64,000 bases of DNA from Heloderma charlesbogerti (GCA_026122225.1 JANEZZ010002062.1:716851-780850); one strand, 5' to 3'; numbered from the stretch's first letter, positions 11,632-23,235 are shown. Notes: generated by a model from the letters alone, not told the origin. A program made the numbers and translations.

Positions 11632-12469
11632 TAGGGATGTACAAAAGTCACTTACCATTTCACGGATTTGCTTCGCGGTGGGGGGGGAGGTGCTCTGTCC
11701 CTCCCGCCGGAATCCTCGATGGGGGGGGGAGGCACTCCACCTCTCCCCCCAGAGTCCTGTCTGGCTGGCTCCGCTCCGCGGAGATTCCGCGGAGCCACTG
11801 GCCGGCTCCACCCGCAGCTGGACATCCGGCTGCTGGGCAGCAGGGACGCAAATGGCGGCGGCTGTAGCCACCACCGTTTGTGTCCCTGTACTTAACCGTG
11901 ATAGGCTACGTAAATATTTACGTAGCCTATCACGGCAAAGTAAAAAAAAACGCGTATACAAATGGCGGCGGCTATGGTGGCCGCCATTTGCGTTCACTAT
12001 TTTTCGCCGTTTTGCCTATGTAAAAATTTACGTAGGCTAGAACAGCGAAAAATAGCGAACGCAAATGGCAGCTGCTGTAGCTGCCGCCATTTGCGTACGC
12101 TGCGCCTGGCCGTGGCTGGCCAGGAGACAAGCCGCCGCTGCTGCACCTGCCGCCACCACAGTACCCGCCGCGGCTGCACCCGCCGCGGCCGCTGCACCTG
12201 CCACCGCTGTACCTGCCGCCGCACCCGCCGCTGAATCTACTGCTGCTGCCGCACCTGCCACCGCCACTGCACCTGCCGCCGCCAAATCCGCTGCCACCAC
12301 TGGAGCCGCCGCCACCACCGCATCTGCTGCATCCGCCCCAGGAAAGTGCCATCCCGGGGGATTCTGCGGGGGGGGGGGCAGGAGGCCATTCTGCCATGGA
12401 TTCCAGGGGGCCGGATTCTACAGAATTCAGCCTCACTGGAATCCATGGCGGAATCCTCTGCCATCCCTA
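11632..12469 (+). mobile_element. E4: palindrome-rich hAT-like element (A to B)
   Basis: Starts TAGGGATGTACAAAAGTCACTTACC and ends gcggaatcctctgCCATCCCTA. The target duplication TCAGAAAC is perfect (11624-11631, 12470-12477). Palindromes lie near 11917 and 12025. The B-side domain (12120-12330) is expanded into a GC-rich tract of gccgccgc/gctgcacct triplets. That tract gives long Ala- or Gly-rich open frames on both strands, which I regard as artefacts of composition. Confidence 0.92.
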
Positions 12470-13494
12470 TCAGAAACATCAGCTGGGATGAGTGTCCTCC
12501 TGTTCTTTGACCAGCCAACAATACCCCTGAAGTTAATAAGAATGTAGAGATTTCTCTCTTCTTTTGAAATCTCTGTAACGAGTTTTCTCTGATGAGCCTG
12601 TTAGACCAATAATGCCAAACAAAGCAGATATTACAGACTCTACAAATCTTGAGATTACAGATTCTGTTCGCACTAACATCCAACTGTGGGCCTCATCTCA
12701 AAATGTTGATAAAAGAGCAGCTGAACAGCAAACCATCTCTGGCAAGCCAAAGAACTCTTCTATACCAGTACAGAGAAGCTCCTTTAACCCTTTAGGAGTA
12801 CCCCTCCTGGGAGAACAAGTAAATATTTCTTCTACACTGGAGGACCTCAAGATTTCATTGCAGAGTTTATGTTCTATGGCTGAACCTCTCAAACTTTTCC
12901 TCCCTAAGGGAAAAATCTCTCAAGATGCATTACCCAAAGAAAAAAATTTGAATGTAGCTAGGCTCAATCCTAAGTATATATCAGGGACTGTTCCAACACA
13001 GTTCAGACATTTTACCAGGCCAGCTGCCAATCCTGTCTGACCAAGTGCTTTAAATGCTTGAGTTCAGACCCTGACACTCTCTCATAAAATTGTTGTTTCG
13101 GAGAGAAGAACTTCAATGAAAACTGGAAATACATTGGCAGAAGTTGATAAGAGAACTAATGCTGAGGCTACAGATGACTATTCAAGAGAACAATGCCAAC
13201 CCAATCTTATTCTGCACTCAATAGAATTAACGGACTTTACCTCATGTGGGAGGATTGAGAATGCTCCTAGAGGGAAGCCAATTGTTAGATACATTTGAAC
13301 TTGACTTCAAAATTTTTAGTGACCAGCTGATTCATCTTTGTTACTCCTCCACTCAGACTGATAATATTGCATCAGCCACTGAGAAGGCAATCTCATCGGA
13401 ATTCCAACAGTTTTAGCCAGTGCCTCCCCTCATCAGGAATATAGATCAGCCTATCCCCCTGGACGACACCGTGATGCCCAAGCTACTAGAAGAC

Positions 13495-15160
13495 TCTTTA
13501 GACCATCTTGAATGCTGGTGTTTCATTAAGGCCTGAGGATGTGGACAAGGTGCTTGGCCAAGTCTGGTTGACCACCTGTGTGCTCGACCCTTGCCCTTCA
13601 TGGCTTATGCGTATTACATCAAACAAAGAGGCTGGCTGGGTTCAGGAGGTTGTAAGTTCCTCCTTGAGAGAGGGAGTGGTGCCGGCTTCTTTAAAAGAGG
13701 CGGTAACAAGGCCATTCCTGAAAAAGCCTAACCTGTACCCGGAGGATATTAACAACTATAGGCTGGGGGCCAACATCCCCTTCCTGGCAAGGTTCTTGAG
13801 CGGGTAGTTGTAGGACAACTCCAGGCACTCTTGAATGAAAGGGATTATCTAGATCCATTTCAATTGGGCTTCAGGTCTGGTTTTGAAATGGAAACTGCCT
13901 TGGTTGCCCTGTGGGATGTGCTCTGCGAGGAGAGGGACAGGGGGAGTGCAACCCTGTTGATTCTCCTGGATCTCTCAGCGGCTTTCGATACCATTGACCA
14001 TGGTATCCTTCTGGATAGGTTGTCTGGGATGGGAGTTGGAGGTACTGCACTGCAGTGGTTCTGCTCCTACTTGGATGGCTGATTCCAGAAGGTGGTGCTG
14101 GGGGATTATAGCTCTGTGCCTTGGCAGTGATGCCATGGGGTTCCACAGGGCTCTATTTTATCCCCTATGCTGTTCAACATCTACATGAAACCGCTGGGGG
14201 AGGTTATCTGGAGTGGTGGGCTGAGGTGCCATCAATATGCGGTTGACATCCAGCTCTACCTCTCTTTTTTTCATCAAACCCAGGTGAGGCAGTGATGTCC
14301 TGAATCAGTGCCTGGCCATGGTAATGAACTGGATAAGGGCCAATAAACTGAAACTCAATCCAGACAAGATGGAGGTACTGTTAGTGGGTGGTTTGTCTGC
14401 CCGGCTAGGTGATGTTCAACCTGTTCTGGAGGGGGTTGCACTCTGCCTAAGGATCAGGTTCATAGTTTGGGGGTGCTCTTGGATCCAGAACTGTCACTTG
14501 AGGCACAGGTGAATTCAGTGGCATGGAACACATTTTATCAGCTTAGGCTGGTATACCAACTACGCCCTTATCTGGACAGAGATAGCCTAGCTACAGTTAT
14601 CCATGCTCCGATAACCTCTCATCTGGATTACTGGAATGCGTTATGTCTTATATGTGGGGCTGCCTTTGAAAATGGTCCGGAAACTTCAGCTAGTCCAAAA
14701 TAGGGCAGCAAGACTGTTGACAGGGACTGGTCAATGAGATCATATTATGCCAGTCCTTTTCGAACTGCACTGGCTGCCAGTCCATTTCCAAAGTGCTGGT
14801 ATTAACATTCAAAGCCCTTAACGGCTTGGGTCCAGGTTATCTGAAGGATTGCCTCCTCCCATACATGTCTGCCCAGACCCTAGGATCATCCTCAGTGGTC
14901 CTTCTCTGTGACCCCCTGCCAAAGGAAGTGAGGCGGGTGGCTACCCTGAAGAGGGCCTTTTCTGCTGTGGCACCCCGGCTGTGGAATGAGCTCCCTAGGT
15001 GCTCCCTGGCACCTACGTTGTACTCCTTCTGGTGCCAGGTGAAGACCTTTTTATTCTCCCAGTATTTTAGCATTTTAGCTTCCTTGTCTTTTAGCTTTGG
15101 TGTTTTGAATATGTATTTTAAATCTCTGCATTGCTGCCAGGTTTTATTCTGGTTGTCCTG

Positions 15161-15205
<45 letters not shown>

Positions 15206-15345
15206 GGTTTAAAGCTGTCTTATTTTATATTGTTTTATGCTGCATTTTGTGGTTTTAATTTTTGTGAACCACCCAGAGAGCTTCAGCTATTGGGTGGTAT
15301 AGAAATGAAATGAATAAATAAATACATAAATAATGCAAGGTGAAA
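13495..15345 (+). mobile_element. L2-clade LINE copy, 5'-truncated, frameshifted
   Basis: The translation in shifting frames shows a linker (LDPCPSWLM), then reverse-transcriptase blocks. These include DPFQLGFRSG (about 13850), an LLDLSAAFDTIDHGILLDRL block (about 13965), a degenerate 'SIL-SPMLFNIYMKPLGE' (about 14155) and a catalytic block where YVDD reads 'YAVD' (about 14235). The later 'WNELP' region (about 14980) and a 3' tail ending in a (aaata)n-like run follow. These blocks are typical of L2 elements. Several frameshifts and stops make it dead. It sits inside the older LINE whose pieces flank it. Confidence 0.8.
15162..15202. repeat. (TA)n microsatellite
   Basis: About 20 uninterrupted TA units in the 3' untranslated part of the L2 copy. 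Confidence 0.95.
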
Positions 15346-15637
15346 TAGATGAATCCTTCGGACTGACTCTTGGTGCCTCATGGCAGCATTAAACTACTTC
15401 CTTGGAATATTGCTGGTTGGGCATCTAAGAGGCATGGCATCCAGGGGGCTGTCTTCACAAGCAAATTGGTGTAAAGTTACAGCAGTCTGAGTTTGGTGGC
15501 AACGGATGATGTTGCCACCAATCTGCTGCCAACCAGCCACTTCCCTCTTGAAAAGCTGCATTTTCTGAAACTCCTTTTACTCTGATTTTTTTTATTTTAT
15601 TTACTGAAAGCAGCTCCTTGGTGGTGCCATGTCCCCC

Positions 15638-16256
15638 TAGGGATGTACGGATTCCCCACAGTCCATTCTGGTGGGAATCTGCTGGGGCGGGAGGAGGCGA
15701 TCCATTCCTCCCCCCCCCCCGCAGAATCCCCTGGAGCAGCTCTGCTCTGCGAGGATTCCTCAGAGCTGCCTGGCTTGAAGGGCACTTACCTGGTCCATCC
15801 TGGACCCATTCACCTCTGCGCCAATTGCCATGTTGCTTAAAAATGGGGGCCTTTTCTGTGGTGGCCCCCACTCTGTGGAACTCCCTCCCTAGGGAACTCC
15901 ACCATGCCCCCTCTTTAATGAGCTTCCACCGTGCATTAAAAACGTGGTTGTTCAGACAGGCATTTGGGGTGGGTTAGGGTATTTTAGAAAATGTTTTTAT
16001 TGTAGAATTTTATTGTTTAAAACTTTTTATTATATGCTGTACTTCGCCCAGAGTGGCTGGGTGACAAGCCAGATGGGTGATTAATAAATTTAATAAATAA
16101 AATAAAATAAAAATAAAAAATAAAAAATGGCAATCAGCAGGATGTGCCCACAGACTTATACGAAAAATAGAGCTGTGAATCTTGCGTATAAGTCTATGGA
16201 CACATTTTTTTTAAAAAAAATGGCGATTGGCACGGAGGCGAACGGCTCCGGTTAAG
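15638..16256 (+). mobile_element. E5: hAT-like element, E19 subfamily, 3'-truncated
   Basis: Starts TAGGGATGTACGGATTCCCC. It contains the 'gacttatacgaaaaatagagc...gaatcttgcgtataagtc' palindrome (16150-16195) and the 'attcacctctgcgccaat' and 'gcacggaggcgaacgg' segments shared with E19. No right terminus was found after about 16256, where LINE sequence resumes, so the right end is deleted. A LINE tail is inserted within it. Confidence 0.75.
15847..16122 (+). mobile_element. L2-like LINE 3' fragment inside E5
   Basis: Begins with the 'ccttttctgtggtggcccccactctgtggaactccctcc' coding end and closes with 'cgcccagagtggctgg...' plus an (aaataa)n tail. It matches the minus strand of 55080-55310. A short direct repeat resembling AAAAATGG flanks it, which is consistent with retrotransposition of a short 5'-truncated copy. 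Confidence 0.75.
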
Positions 16257-17297
16257 CAAGCAGCTGAGAGCTGTTCCGCACGGACACTCTGCTCCATCTA
16301 AAACTTGAGACTTGTCAGGATAGTGACCATCTGCCAGTCTCTCTGAAATTTAACGTAAGGCATCAAGTAATACACTTATCAGACAGGTTTGACATTGATC
16401 TAGCATCTGACTCTAAGCATACAAGAATCAGATGGTCCAGAAAGATGGATAAACAAAGTTCAGATTTCCTTAGCTCAGAGATAAAGTCTCCCAGGTCCGT
16501 AGTAAAAACTTTTCAGCCAAATTACTAGAGATAGTTATCCAACTTTATCGGGAGCTAGTTTCTGGGCTGCAACAGATGCTGCTAAAAGATATTCACATTA
16601 CCGATTCTCTTCTAGTAATACATAATTCAAAACCCTGGTTTGATCGTGAATGTGAGATCGCCAAGAATCAGCTTGTATGCCAATTTAAGCAGTACAGGAT
16701 GACCAATGCCGGAATAATCCTGCTTGCGTTACAACTCCAAAAATAACCTTACAAAATGCTCATTAGGAAGAAACAGAGAGAGGCGCTAACGGAAACTTGG
16801 GCACAGCTGATCCAGGTTGCCAGAACTAGTGATTCTTCCCTCTTCCGGAGCAATGTCACAGATGGACTTCAAATGGAAGCCCCTAGGATGACTCATCTTG
16901 CCCTCTCTGACTCTTGGAAAACCCATTTTCATGCACTTTATTCAGAGCATGCTGCCTCCCTGGATATTGACATGGCAAATCTCCCTCCTTGGTCCCCAGC
17001 CTCGATAACAGAGGTTAAAAAGCTGACTGCTCAATTAAAGCTGGGGAGTGCCCCAGCTGCCGATATGATTACATCAGAGTTGATTGAAAACAACAACAAC
17101 ATCGATTGGTGGGCCCTGGTGCTGGCCACACTTTTTTACATTTACTGACCAGTCACCACAGATACCTAGCTATTGGGGCCTCACTATTATTATCCCAGTA
17201 TCTAAAAAGGGAGATGAGAATGATCATCCAATTATCCTGCTCAATTTAGTAAGTAAACCCTTTGCCAGACACTTTTGCTGGAATCTTTGGGACTGCT

Positions 17298-18330
17298 GAG
17301 CGAAGGGAGACACCATGTGCTAGCTGCTTCCACAAAGAGGACAGCCAAGCACCTAGGGTCTCTTTAGGCAATTGGTGACTTTGCTTGGCTAGCTCCTGCA
17401 GTTCAGCTTGAGAAAAATTCCGCACAGTGCTTGTAGCTCCAAGGGGACCCTTAGCTTTCTGAAACAGTGGGTGAGCCGACGTAGCTGACTCTCCTGGCGA
17501 GCCTCGTCTTCCCCCTCGGCCAACTCTCCTTCCTCCAAGGAAGACTGCCAGACATTCCCATCCCACTTCCCAGGGTCCCAACTGGGCTGGGTAACAAATG
17601 CCCAGATTGTGGCTTGACTCAAATGCTGTGCCTGGCCATGACGGTTCTCTCTCTTAGCGATTCTCATCACTGGGCTCTCTGCTGTGATATCAGCTTCCTG
17701 ATCTCTCCTTTCAGCAGTCTCCAGAGGCAGAGTCCATTGTAACACTGCATTGCACTCTGTAACTTCCCACATCTCATCATTCAAAGCATGGATGGCATTC
17801 TCCTGCCTCTGGTTGACATCCCACAAGTCTCTTAAGAGCATCCAGCCCACCCCTGCAGCCTCAGATTCCCCCCCCCCATCTGTTCTAAGGTCTTGCATTC
17901 ACTGTGTCATGTTCCTTCGTCCTCTCCCTTCTCAATCAACACACTCCAGGAAACAAAGCTTCAGGCCAATACTACTTTATTAGTAAATGACTAGCTTCTT
18001 TACAAATGCAAGTTCTAGGAAACTCTCAGATTGCATAGAGCCAGATTGCACAGAACACATCTATGAATATTCATAGAGGATACAAAGTGGATGTTAGAGA
18101 ATTTTCCAGCAGACTGGGCATGAACTTCATGGCATGAACTTCATGTGCTTTGGAGGGATGCTCCCCCTTAGGGTGGCTCCCTCCTATGTTGGGTTCCACG
18201 AGCGGCTAACCTGGTGGACCATCTGAGCTCTGCCCCTAACTTTCCCTCCTTCACTCTGCAATGGACCCCAGCATCTCTCAAGTCATGCCCCTCACCCTCC
18301 TCCTCCTTCGAAACTTGAGTTCCCATGGTG
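17298..18330 (-). pseudogene. LTR-retrotransposon 5' fragment: LTR and gag-like frame
   Basis: A minus-strand open frame from 17898 to 17389 (169 codons, MQDLRTDGGGESEAAG...) is acidic and Gln/Glu-rich, like the N-terminus of a gypsy-type Gag. It lies just inside a probable LTR end at 17905 (TGTCATG on the plus strand). The LTR-like sequence to its right carries a minus-strand AATAAA signal (tttatt near 17977). The outer LTR boundary and any pol part were not found. The left edge abuts LINE sequence at about 17297. Confidence 0.35.
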
Positions 18331-18344
18331 GAGGAATGGGGGAG

Positions 18345-18990
18345 CTATGCAGCCTGGAACATCTGTGTGTCAAGGTCTTGGGAAGAAAGTCTCACTGTAT
18401 CAGGGCTCACTAAGAAGGGTGCCTCCCTCTGTTCTTGCAGTTCCCGTTCTGATTCCAAATCTGAGCTGCCAGATATCTCCACACACTCAGATTCATTCCT
18501 GTATTGCATCAAAATAGCTGGGATGAATCCTCTGTTCCACAAATCTGCATCCCAAGCTGTAGGGGGAATGACCCTACACAACAGTTGGGCCACTTCTCCC
18601 CAGGGTGACGTAGCAGGCCACCAAGGGATCCAACTGGCCCCTCGCCCCATAGCTTTCTTTGCCCACATATGGACTGGACCAACTGGTATCCTGCTAACTA
18701 TGTCAAATGTCTTAAACTGGGGCCTGGCCAGGGTCCACACACTAAACAGATTCGAGGATACCAATATGACTCAAGTCCAGTTGTGTGAAATAATGATTTA
18801 TTGACGGAAAATGGATGCAGAGAAAGCAAAAGAAAGCTTACACATTGTAAATTCAGTCCTGTTTAACCTCAGAACTTGCAGCAAATGGGTCTGAAGCACT
18901 CCGGTGGGTAACCAAGCTAATCCCGACAGACACACATCACTACAGACAAAATTGTTAATTGAAACCTATTTAAGGCTTTATTTCAGAAAA
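18345..18990 (-). repeat. Possible LTR of the adjoining retroviral remnant
   Basis: The sequence downstream (minus strand) of the env remnant contains two minus-strand AATAAA signals (tttatt near 18798 and 18973) and an open frame of 139 codons without a recognised domain. Position and polyadenylation signals suggest the 3' LTR or untranslated region of the retrovirus. TG...CA boundaries could not be set. Confidence 0.25.
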
Positions 18991-19040
18991 ATACAAAATA
19001 TAAAGAAAGTGGCATGGTGGTTATATGAATAGTGGCAAAT

Positions 19041-20697
19041 TCAGAAGTGCAGGGTCCCTTCATGCCAGTCACAGCCACGTCCCTGCACAGCCAAGCCCCC
19101 TTCTAAGAGTAACATAGTTACTACATACATGCAACCTTGTCTAATATCATACACATGAGTGTCATTACATGCTAAATTTTGCCATTCACATGCAGCAGAA
19201 CTGTAGTTTACATTACAGCCTTCTTCAGACCATGTAAGTGCTGGACAAACCCACTGATTTCTTTTCCATTGGTCACAATGTTCTTCTAATCTGACTAACA
19301 TATTATTTTCAGTAAACCATTTTGCTACCAAGTGAGGTTCTCACATGGAATTACCTACAATTCTGGGAATTGCTACTGTAGGTAAAACTAATTGTTCTTG
19401 GGGTGCTGGTTCAACAATCAAAAACTTGCAATTTTCTCAATAAGTATTGCTTATTCCAATTAAGTGAATCAATTTATACCACCCAAGCTTTCTTTTGTTC
19501 CATAATTGTATATTATCCCAGAACTCCTCAGGAAGTAAACCATTCCCCAAAAGACTTTCAGCTTGTTCAACCTTTTGAATTGCATATAATTGTATTGTAG
19601 CACACGCCAAGGCTATTCCAGTTTCATTCGCCAATCCTAGAACCTGTGACAGTGAAAAATTCATATGCTGTCCCAGCAATTGCCATGCATGCCATTGTAC
19701 CCAAATGTTTTTTTTTTCCATTTCATTCTGCAAGGTCCCAAAATTTTGTGTTAATGGGGTGTGATATTTTCCAAGTATCTCTCCCAATTTTGATAATTTA
19801 TTAGCTGTGACTTCAATATTATATGAATTTAAGATACCTGCTCCAGTTCCCATACCTCTTAGAATAGTGCTTAATAACTTTCACTTCCTTCTATGATGGA
19901 TCTTACTTGTAGCTTGATTCCACCATCTCTTAAATACAGGATCGGCTGAAAGTTTGCACTGTGGGTGAGTCCTAGTTACATCCACATTTTGCAAATGCTA
20001 TAATAGAGTGTCTTGGGAAATCCTAAGGGATTCCAAAATTCTTTGTTGTAACTCTGTTTTGTTAATTTAGGCTATATGGGGGACTTGTTTAAATATAGGA
20101 GATACTGGAGCTTTCAAGTAAAATATGTCCACATATATGGTACGCAAATTGAAAGATTTTTGCAGGTCATGTTTTTACTTTCTAATTTTAACCAAAAATA
20201 ATCTTTCCCACGAGTGATTATTATCTATATCATACTATTATTAACCCACTGTTGTTCAACAGGACTTTCACTGGTCTACTTTTCTAAGGACTTGTTCCAC
20301 ATTTGTATGAGGAAACTGAATTTGGATGGTAAAATTATACTACCTGTATACAGATTAAATCAATATGTTATGTTACTTTTTTCTCCATTTATATGTTTAT
20401 CACCATCTTTTGTCCACCATACACATCCCATTGGATCTGATACTTGCACAGTCATTATGGGATTTCAGGTTGTATTGTAGCCATCTTTCCACTTCCAGGT
20501 CACTGTGTTTCACCAATATCAAGCTAAGCCATGCTTTCTGTTGCTTACATACATCACCTTTTTGTGATGCCATAAATGGGGTTACATCATCATCATCATC
20601 ATATTCAGGTTCAAGATCTGCAGGGTCAAGAACATTAATTAAAAGAACACAGCACGCAAGCTGCCATCCATCTTTTCGTGGTCTCTGGAACTCCATG
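19041..20697 (-). pseudogene. Endogenous retrovirus env-like pseudogene
   Basis: Read on the minus strand, an ATG near 20695 opens a frame whose first 30 residues include a hydrophobic leader (residues about 10-22). A Cys-containing surface-like part follows. After several frame breaks a basic run precedes a 'GMGTGAGILNS'-type fusion-peptide-like segment (about 19850) and a helical ectodomain. A Cys-rich terminal part lies at 19041-19331. This order is that of a retroviral surface plus transmembrane Env. I found no gag or pol beside it. At least three frame interruptions make it non-functional. The viral group is unresolved. Confidence 0.5.
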
Positions 20698-21129
20698 ATT
20701 AAACACGAGCTCTTGCGATTAAAACTTTTTGTATTAAAAATTAGATACTTGTAACAAAAGACAGAAAAGACGGGAGGGGGAAGACAACAAAAATATGGGT
20801 CTCTACAGACCCCAGTTTCCATAAATACTTTAAATATATTAAATAGCCCATTGAAAGATGTCACCCTCATTCACTTTTCCATCTTCAGGATCCATTAGGT
20901 CCCAAAGAAGGCGATCAATGCGAGATGCATTCAACACATTTAATGGAAGGGTTTGTCTTGGCCTCTCACTCTTGGTTCAGTCACTCTGGTTCCCAAGTGA
21001 GTGATGGGGTGCCATTCCTCAGTACTGGTTATCTGAGCAGGTGGTGCACCTTCTCCCTCTCAGACGAGAACAGGTAATAGGCCAATTTGCTCAGGATTTT
21101 ATAGAGCAAGACTCACTAAGTTAGAAAAC

Positions 21130-21560
21130 TGTCAGAAAGTGCACATGCTGCTGGCCCCCACCCCCTTTACCAAGTCCCTTGTGTCAACCGCCTGAGTCAT
21201 CTCTGCATTCCACAGAACAACCTGGGCTTCAACAGGAGCACCAGCCATACCAGCAGGAAAATCCCCCAGGGCCCTCTGGAATCCATCGGAATCCAGTGGT
21301 CTCTGGGGGCGGACCATTTTAATAGGTTGTCCACCCCTGCAGAGAGGAAAGGCCACTAAACCTCAATAGGAAGTGATCTGACCATGACAAGGGGACAGAT
21401 GTTAATTCCCCCACTTTCAGATCACCATCCTCCTGCCCAGTCGAGCAAACCAGATCACGCGTGTGTCCTTTTACATGCATTGGGCCGATGACATGTTGAG
21501 ACAGCCCCATGGTTGCTGTCATGGTGGCCATGAAATCCTGAGTCACCCCGGGTGAAATAT
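21130..21560 (-). mobile_element. L2 LINE internal fragment, antisense
   Basis: The minus-strand translation contains 'LSWSDHFLLRF' and 'IKMVRPQRPLDSDGFQRALGDFP', matching the same segment of the L2 copies at 58140-58340 and 50015-50460. This is the end of the endonuclease and the following linker. Both ends are lost. Confidence 0.7.
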
Positions 21561-21764
21561 CAAGTCCGTGTGCGTGCACGCGCGTGCATGTGCATACCAT
21601 GCATTTCATGAGATAACAAGATATGTGGACATGGGAGCTCATTCATAAGGAAGGACGAGGAACAACAAGGGTTGTTTAAGTCTTTCTGCACTCATTGAAT
21701 CTCCCTCGGAAAGACCCCCATGCAGTTGCCTTGGCTATGCTTGCTTCCATTTTTGGATGCTGGC

Positions 21765-22493
21765 TAGGGATGTACGAAAGTTCCGCCACGGATCTCAGGG
21801 AGGCCGAATGCCAGCGCATTCGGCCCCCCGAAATCAGTGGTGGAATGGCCTGCCCCCCCCGGGATGGGACTTACCTTGGGCGGATCTTCCTGGTGGTGGC
21901 AGTTCGGCGGCGGCGGCTGCGGCGGCTGGTCTTCCAACCAGCTGCCGCCGCCGCCATTTCCAGGTTAAAAACACAAAAAACCCCCACAAAAAAAGTGATA
22001 GGCTACGTAAAGATTTACGTAGCCTATCACGGCTAGATTTAAAAAAAACACCGTGATAGGCTACGTAAATCTTTACGTAGCCTATCACGGCTGACTTAAA
22101 AAAACAAAAACAAAAACACGCATGTACGCAAATGGCAGCGGCCATGGCCGCCGCCATTTGCGTACGTGCATTTTTTTTAAAAAAATCAGCCATGATAGGC
22201 TATGTAAACATTTACGTAGCCTATCACGGCTGACTACAGGGACGCAAATGGCAGCGGCTACGGCCGCCGCCATTTGCGTCCCTGCTAGCCAGCGGCCGGA
22301 TGTCCGGCTGCTGGCGGAGCCGGCTGGCGGCTCCGCAGAATCGCTGCGGAGCACAGCCGGCTGGCCAGGATTCTGGGGGGGGGGAGGAACGGAGCGCCTC
22401 CCCCCCAGGCGAGGATTCCGGGGGGAGGGATGGAACGCCTCCCCCCCCCATCAGCATAATCCCCGAAAGGTAAGTGATTTTCGTACATCCCTA
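21765..22493 (-). mobile_element. E6: palindrome-rich hAT-like element with exchanged terminus
   Basis: Starts TAGGGATGTACGAAAGT, then switches at once to B-type sequence (tccgccacggatctcagg). Ends gattttcgtACATCCCTA. The target duplication ATGCTGGC is perfect (21757-21764, 22494-22501). Palindromes lie near 22014, 22070, 22157 (caaatggcagcgg type), 22210 and 22262. The terminal 17 bp are nearly perfect inverted repeats. Outward AGGTAAGT-type sites lie at both ends (acttacc at 21868, aggtaagt at 22469). Confidence 0.93.
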
Positions 22494-23051
22494 ATGCTGG
22501 CTGGCAAGAGAAACAATTAGAAATGGTCTACTGGGCATTTGTATGGGAGAATAGGTGATAGGGAAAGGGTGAGGAACTCTGCCTAGCCACTGACTCTCCC
22601 CTGCAAAAGCCTCTCAGCCCCAGCAGAAATGCTTTGAGGAAAATGCATTAAAAAACAGGGCTCAAAAGCAGGGCTTAAAACAAGTTGGGGGCACTCCAGT
22701 TCATCTGGAATCCAAACCCTTCTGTTCTGGAGGTCTTTGCCCAAACCCCACTTTTACTGGGACTCTCCATAATTGTTCAGTGGCTAAGAGAATGTACCCT
22801 CCACCTGCCCAACAGCATTTCTATCAAATCCTCCTTCATGGTTTCCAGTGTCAAGTTTTTGGATTAGAAGAAAGACGTTGGGGTTGTCACTGATGGGACA
22901 AAACAAAAATTTGGCAAGGAAAGCGTTTGGCCCTTTGGTGGTGTCTCCTCAGATGTCTCCTTTGTGAAGTTATTTCTGAAGTGGATGATCTCTCTTTAAT
23001 AAGCTGTCCTGTAATTCCTTCCTCACGGCCTACATCCCCCCAAGAGTTCTG

Positions 23052-23076
23052 ATTGGCCCTTGGTGCCTTTATAAAG
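23052..23076 (+). promoter_or_regulatory. CCAAT (inverted) and TATA boxes before a signal-peptide exon
   Basis: ATTGG (23052-23056) lies about 14 bp before TATAAAG (23070-23076). The ATG of the exon at 23179 is roughly 100 bp further on, leaving a leader of about 75 bp. The copy near 62465 (minus strand) keeps GATTGG and has TTTGTAAAC in place of the TATA box. Confidence 0.5.
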
Positions 23077-23178
23077 GGGCATGAAGCACCTGACTCAGCA
23101 GCACTTCCCATCAGTTCTCAGGCCACTCTTCGACCACCTGGAAGCCTGTGCTGCTGCCCTGCCTGGAACTCTGTTAAG

Positions 23179-23235
23179 ATGAAGCTGTGGGCCTCTCTCC
23201 TGCTATAGACTTTGCCCTCATTTTGGTGAATGCAG
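23179..23235 (+). pseudogene. First exon (signal peptide) of a small secreted protein, broken
   Basis: ATG 23179 opens MKLWASLLL and then meets TAG at codon 10. Shifting the frame by one base restores a hydrophobic tail (FALILVNA) up to the splice donor GCAG/GTATGT at 23235/23236. Against the copy at 46031-45974 (58 nt) this exon has 57 nt, so one base was lost near codon 10. The leader 'gaccacctggaagcct' is shared with the copy at 62.3 kb. The protein family is unknown because the later exons were not identified. Confidence 0.55.

Larger units (their letters stand above)
10226..13494 (+). pseudogene. LINE ORF1-like frame, split by E3 and E4
   Basis: An ATG at 10226 opens a frame (MRKERRVRTS...) that carries one stop near 10390. 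It runs up to E3, resumes after E3 at 11288 (LISNKLDLFRHNF...), runs up to E4, and continues after 12470 in fragments to about 13490. Removing E3 and E4 leaves continuous sequence because each carries an exact 8-bp duplication. The peptide is Ser/Asn/Pro-rich with no recognisable zinc knuckle. Its position upstream of endonuclease and reverse-transcriptase pieces (15386-17297) suggests ORF1 of the same LINE. The clade is unknown, and the frame is dead. Confidence 0.45.
15380..17297 (+). pseudogene. LINE endonuclease / reverse-transcriptase remnant
   Basis: The stretch from 15386 reads as an endonuclease N-terminus (IKLLPWNIAGWASKR). After E5 and its inserts, the endonuclease C-terminus SDHLPVSLKFN appears at about 16322, then a linker with KPWFDRECEIAK (about 16630). 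Frames to 17297 carry 'PSYWGLTIIIPVSKKGD...ILLNLVSK', resembling the start of a LINE reverse-transcriptase domain. Stops and frameshifts are frequent. With the ORF1-like frame at 10.2-13.5 kb it probably forms one old LINE broken by E3, E4, the L2 copy and E5. The clade is not resolved. Confidence 0.55.

Noticed and set aside
12065..12547. Long Ala-rich or Gly/Ser-rich open frames on both strands
   Set aside because: They arise from the GC-rich gccgcc/gctgca tract of E4's B domain. Similar frames appear in other copies in different phases, so they are compositional.
13831..14082. Reverse-transcriptase frame as a host gene
   Set aside because: It is part of a frameshifted L2 LINE copy with its 3' tail.
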